From assembly GCA_946902875.1 (NCBI GenBank), contig OX336343.1, forward strand, positions 17,717,596 through 17,781,595: 64,000 nucleotides of DNA. The letters are read 5' to 3'. A program made the position numbers and the translations under genes. Under the pieces are notes generated by a model. The model saw only the letters and a program-made list of their open reading frames with translations. It did no database searches and was not told the origin of the DNA. Positions 51,201-57,200 of this stretch are shown piece after piece. This DNA is from Nematopogon swammerdamellus (lineage: Eukaryota; Arthropoda; Insecta; Lepidoptera; Adelidae). Each line of letters begins with the position of its first letter. Within the stretch, counting starts at the first letter, position 1.

Positions 51201-54200
51201 AAAAAAAAACATATATGCTTATATATACCATCTCAGAACATTTTACGATACTTATCAGAACGTTACTTTGTATCACAATAATTTAGGGATACCGCCATCC
51301 TGGCGTTGCAGGGTCAAGAGGTGCTTTTTGAGGATTATCTTAAAGGACCCAGACCTGGTATAATGGTATAATGTACTGTATTACTGATGTGAAGAGGAAA
51401 TAAACGCTATTCTATTCTATTCTATTCTACCTACTTCGCACCGATCACTTTAGTACTTAGGTTCGGATAGGAATGGGATTTCTAAGTTAGGTTATACTAG
51501 CTGTATCTTCGGCTCCAACAGTCGGGAATGAAACTTGGCAAAAGTTGACAATGTAGCTACCTACTTTTAAATCGGCATTTCTGATAGTTAAAAAAAATTG
51601 GTTGTCTGTAAAGTTGGTTTACGGACGATAGTTTTACGTGATAACGTCAATATTCTAAATTTGAAATCTTTTCGGACCGGCCAGATGCGCTTAATATATT
51701 ATGGTACGAGTAACCTATCACGGACACTATTGTGCTGCCCTGGTACTTTAGAACCAGAGAGATAAATGTGTACAAGCCGACGCTTGGGCCGATTGTGTCT
51801 CTCTATCGCTTGTTACGCGCTCTCGCTTGCACACACAGGCTCAGATGGAACGTGACACTTTTTTGTGTGTGCAGCCGGTGTTCATCAATTTATAAGACGT
51901 TATCACGTCAAAAAACATCAAAAGTTTGTCAGGACGGTGGTGGCACGTCGAAATCGGTTGTCTCTACCTACCCCATTGAAAAACAGGCTTGATTTTTTTT
52001 TATGTAAACACGCATACGTGGCTGTGCCGAGAGACCAATGGTGCAGTCGACAGAGCCAAAATCACCTCTCCTCGCGAAACCACGCTCAGTTAGGTACCAT
52101 GCCAGCAGATTTGCGGAGTGTTGCTAGGCTGTCTAGCCCGTTAATACGACGCTTGAAGGCACCCAGGTTAAAGGATTCAGGAAATACACTCGCCGGAAGA
52201 CAGTTCCACACTCTAGCGGTGCGACAAAGAAACTTTTAGAGATTGGGCTTTTGAGAACCCATCGGGCGTTCTCAAAAGCCCAATGTAAACAACAAAAGGG
52301 TGCTGAGTCTCTCTGCGACGAGTCATACGGAGATAGGACGGGTGGCAGGGAATAAGAGATGCTAGTTCCACAGAGGAGCGTCCGTGATAGTATCTGTAAA
52401 ACAGACTAAGCGATTAATTTGCTTTGACTATCTATCTATCTATTTAACGCAATTAAAATTTTAACATAAAAAATAAAAAATAAAAATAAAGTTTAATAAG
52501 TATGTAAATTATATTTAAAAACAAACAAACAAATTCTATAAGGTATATCTAGGCTATAAAAATAAGCCGTATAAAGTGCCCGGTTCTTATTTTGGACGGG
52601 ACAAGACAAAAACGATGACGAAACATACTGAACGTGCATATGTCTCAACTTTATGTCGAAATGAATATGAGAATCTGAATAATGATTTATGTATATTATT
52701 ATATGTCGATCTGACTCTCCCACAGACTCGCCTGGCGAGCAGTTCGCCCGGTCTGCCGCCCACACTTCCGGCGCCGGTGCCGAACCCGGCCCCCAAGCTG
52801 ACGTCATCCATGAGCTCGACCTTCGCGAGCCCGGCCGCCCCGCCGGCCATGAAGACCTCCACCAGCTCTGCGAGCTTCATCACGCAGGCGCGCGTCGAGA
52901 CTAAGCACTTCCCGCCGCAGACACTGCCCATGCGCGGACAGGTCCGTTAAGAATATAAACTGTTTCTTTAAGACGAGACGGAAGTTAACTTTCTCCATAC
53001 AAAATCATCTTTGTTTATGTTTTTGGGGTTAGACGATTTTGTGTGGAGAACGTTGACTTCTGTCTCTTCTCAAGCGTAGGTATTTCAACTTCGACATAGT
53101 GTCAGAAGGAACGCTATAACTTTTAGGGGGAAATACTTAATCTTATCGCTACATCTTATCTTAATATAGGTACTTAATCTTAAAAGTAATCTAACCGTAA
53201 TTACCAGTGTAGATTGGAATTCCCTTTTTTTTCACCATCTCAGCCTTAGCCACGTGTACTGCAGTTTAAATCTTAATGTGACGATTCCCCTTACGATACC
53301 TGTTACATAACGTGATTCCTAGCACTAAGTGGTAGTTGAAATACCGGCCCTATAAGCAAACACTAAGTATATTATCCACATATTATAAACAAAAAAATTA
53401 TATATGAAACAACTTAGATCCTATGACATAAAATGGGGCCGCACAACATTTTTCACGTGCCATGCGCATGACCGAACTCAGCGAGAAGTTCACAATGAAC
53501 ACCTTACCTCATAGTAGTTTCTTCAGCAGTGCAACTGTCGACAGAGGACGTTTGGTCCTAAACACTGAACCACACAGCTCAACAAACGAACTCATTTTTC
53601 TAAAAAAAATATGTCGCTATGATTTTCTCTTTTCTTTTAGTTGTCCAACTTATAAGCATATTTATATTTTTATATGTTAATACTAAGCATGTACTCGCTT
53701 TTTATTATATTTCTTCATGAGATATAAAAAGCGGGAGTTCCAGGTTCGAATCCTGGTCGGGGCTTATTTTTGTTTTTTCTTCATTTTCGGCTTTGCATTC
53801 CTCTAATGAAGAAATGTAAGCATTATTGATAAGCCCCTCTCCACACAGCAGGCGGTGAACAAGGCTATCCCGCCAAAGGGTGTGGTGAGCGCCGTCGGCG
53901 CTGTCGGCAACGTCTCTCTGCACAGCTCCAACGACAGCGGGTTCTCCAACGAGCCACCGCCGCAGCCGGAGGTGGACTACTCGGACGAGGAGACGCATAG
54001 GAACAGGGTGCCCATCAGGTCTGTAACACCACAAAACACAGTTTAAAAGTCTGTACCACAGCTCCTATCATTTTACGAAAGCGAACAAGTCCGTGCCACA
54101 GCTCTTGCCAGTTTACGAAAACGAACAAGTCCATGCCACAGCTCCCGCCACCCGCCAGTTTACGAAAGCGAACAAATCGTGCCACAGCTTTTGCCAGTTT

Positions 54201-57200
54201 ACGAAAGCGTACAAGGCCGTTCAACAGCTCGCGCCAGTTTACGAAAGCGAACAAGTCCGTGCCACAGCTCTTGCCAGTTTACGAAAGCGAACAAATCCGT
54301 GCTACAGCTCTTGCCAGTTTACGAAAGCGTACAAGGCCGTGCCACAGCTCCCACCAGTTTACGAAAGCGAATAAGTTCGTGCCACAGCTCGCGCCAGTTT
54401 ACGAAAGCGTACAAGGCCGTGCCACAGCTCCCACCAGTTTACGAAAGCGAATAAGTTCGTGCCACAGCTCGCGCCAGTTTACGAAAGCGTACAAGGCCGT
54501 GTCACAGCTCCCACCAGTTTACGAAGCGAACAAAGCCGTGCCACAGCTCCCACCGGCTTACGAAAGCGAATAGTCCGTAAAACAACTGCCGTTGAGAAGC
54601 TAAACAGCTTGAGCTACCGGGAACCACTCGCACTCTACCTCACCTAAAAACTCGATCGATTTCAACCAATAGCCGTGTCGAGAGCATTCACTAACGCTTC
54701 TGATTGGTTGATATTGCGCGAATGTTTGGGTGAGTGAGCGTGTCAGTGATTCCCTTTACATGCACAGGCATTGGAAAGTGATCTGTCACACTTTATTGAG
54801 AAAGTTGGGAGAATGTCTCTAAAAACTATTCCGACTAAACTGTTTTAGATATTTATCCCTATAATATTCTACATTCATGATTGGATAAAAGATTAATTAT
54901 GTTTAGTATAAAAAGAGTAAAAGAGGATACAAAAATCTTCCTTTACGACAATACATTCATAAATTGGCACATTAAGTAACTACAATGAATACACCCATAC
55001 TAAAATACAAAATGCACTGTTTTCGAAGTGCAATGCGCTCGTAACGCTAAGTTAACGTGAATACAATCCATTAAGATACATTTAAAATGTGCACGGAACG
55101 CAAATCCGAGAAATAGGTTCCGCGAAATATTCCGACTGCGCCGCCGCCTCCCCCACCCCGCGCCCGGTCTGCGTTGAACCGCAAATAGAATCAGTACCGG
55201 CGCCGGTTCACATTACCTGCACAAACCTTGCGCCGACTCCTGCGGAGGGAGTCCAGGATAAACCCTAGAATTTGCAAGTTATGTAACTTCAAAGCATGAA
55301 CACAACACTCGTAGACATTATGTAAGAACTCACTGCCCAACTAACATTATGGTGTTAAGACAGGCGGCGTTATAAGAGCTGTTTAATAGAGGTGGGCCTT
55401 TATTATAAAGGTTAAGGTTCTTTAGTGACTTTACAATAGCGTTAGTAAGTGCTATAATAGGGCTCTACAGTTAGTAGTGACGCGTTATATTAATCCATAA
55501 TATACCACTTTATGATCTAAAACAACCTGGTGTTAGCACCAATTTGTTTGTTGGGTGTGACTCTCTGTGAACTTTATTCGGCCGAAGGACTATTGGCGGC
55601 TTCATCACCTCCTGCAGTCAAAGGCAGCAGCGTTGCCAGACGTACCATAATTATAGTATTCATACCACATTTTCAAGGGTACTCTATCATATGATTTTAT
55701 GTTCAGCTCGTACTTTAAAATACATAAGCACTTCACAAAGCTTGCTTAGATTGACGCGCCCGATTGTGCATAATAAATTGGCAGTTAATCAAGAAATTAT
55801 GGTATTTTTACCATATCATTATGGTACCCCTGGTACAGGGCATGAATATAATGTATGATACGCTTACCATAATATCCATTGTTTATATAGTTTTTTTTAC
55901 TGATGTGGGTAATAATCTTTATTTATTTACAAAGCCGCCGTATATTGCCTCGCAGGGACGCGAGTAGGCCCCTTTTGAACGAAATGGTGCATAGTGGCCA
56001 TTACAGTACAGCGCCAACTAGGAATGCAAATATTTATGACTGTAACGCTGTATATGGCGCTAAGTCAGAAGTCAGGGAAAAGAGGTATTGCGGAATGCTC
56101 ACTGAAGCATTAAGGTTTGGCGCGTAAAGAGTAAAAAAACTAAACTTTGGAAAAACTCACCCTTAAAGTTCCATCCGAAATATCCTCCAGACTCACCGTC
56201 GATAATCAAATGCAAATTGACGTCTTATTCACCCTTGAAGCCGCCGCCCCGCCCCGCCCCGTCCCCGTGTCGAAACACAGCTTCGAGTTGTGGCGAGGCG
56301 GGGCCGGGGCGGAGGCGGCAAACGGAAATGTAAATACGGCAATTTAGGAGGAAATCACGCGGATGCAGCGAAATCAGAACCGTTGAGACGATTGCGGCTG
56401 TGAGATGAATTTTTACATATTCAGATACCGATTCTACTAACTAGAAAATTATTAGATTCCTCAAGCAGATTATGTTGGGAAGATAATCCAAAATTTTAAT
56501 GAAATTCATATTTCAGAATATTATTACACTTCATCTTATTTCATTTCTTATTAGGTGGTCTCATTGACTTAAATAAAACGTGTGCTTCAAGTATGCTAAC
56601 AGCTAAACAGCAAATTGTACTTTTATTTATATATTTGTTGTTTGTATTTTTATTTAATTTATGTTTTCCCTTCTATCCCCGTAGTAAACCCGGCCAGTAC
56701 ACTAACGAGCAGCGCGCCTACATCTTGAAGACTCAGAGCTTAAAGCGACCGGCGAAAACCAATGGAGCGCCCGCCGGCAAAACCTACATGACCGATGACC
56801 AACAAATCATGATCCGCACCATGCTCGACATGGATAAAGACAACCAGAAAGTGAAGCGTACCAAATCGTTCTGGAAATTTGGTCGCACTACCTCTGAAGA
56901 AATAATGGAAGGGATGTCCCTGTGGCAACACCGCGACATAGTTGACACCGTTCCTGAATTCAAGAAAAAACTTTACGCGAAAATGCATGAGGCGATCCAA
57001 TCTGTGTCTGAGACCGTTGAACCGAGAAAACAATCAATCGAAACACCTATCCCGAACGAACCACCGAACCACGCTAGAGAGACCATTGACCGCAAGGACT
57101 TGAAAACCACCAACGGTATGCGTCAGACGAAAAGCTTGAGCTCCATTCAAAATGGACAGGCAGAGAGCAGGAAAACGTCGAACGGTAGCTACGAGGAGAA

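Larger units (their letters stand above)
49193..52094. other. Intron v8-v9 part, mostly unassigned
   Basis: Holds the two palindromes, a SINE A copy, a (aaag)n run at 50838-50866 and a ttctattctattc retroposon tail at 51410. 49580-49780 is open on both strands without a recognisable product. Confidence 0.4.

Noticed and set aside
54015..54647. Several frames of 79-146 codons over the 40-bp repeat
   Set aside because: All frames stay open because the unit lacks stops; none starts from an acceptor that joins the gene.
56593..56684. Extended start of the v11 frame with an apparent N-terminal membrane helix (LLFIYLLFVFLFNL)
   Set aside because: It is the polypyrimidine tract of the intron read in frame; a good acceptor at 56681-56684 and matching phase with v10 show that coding starts at 56685.
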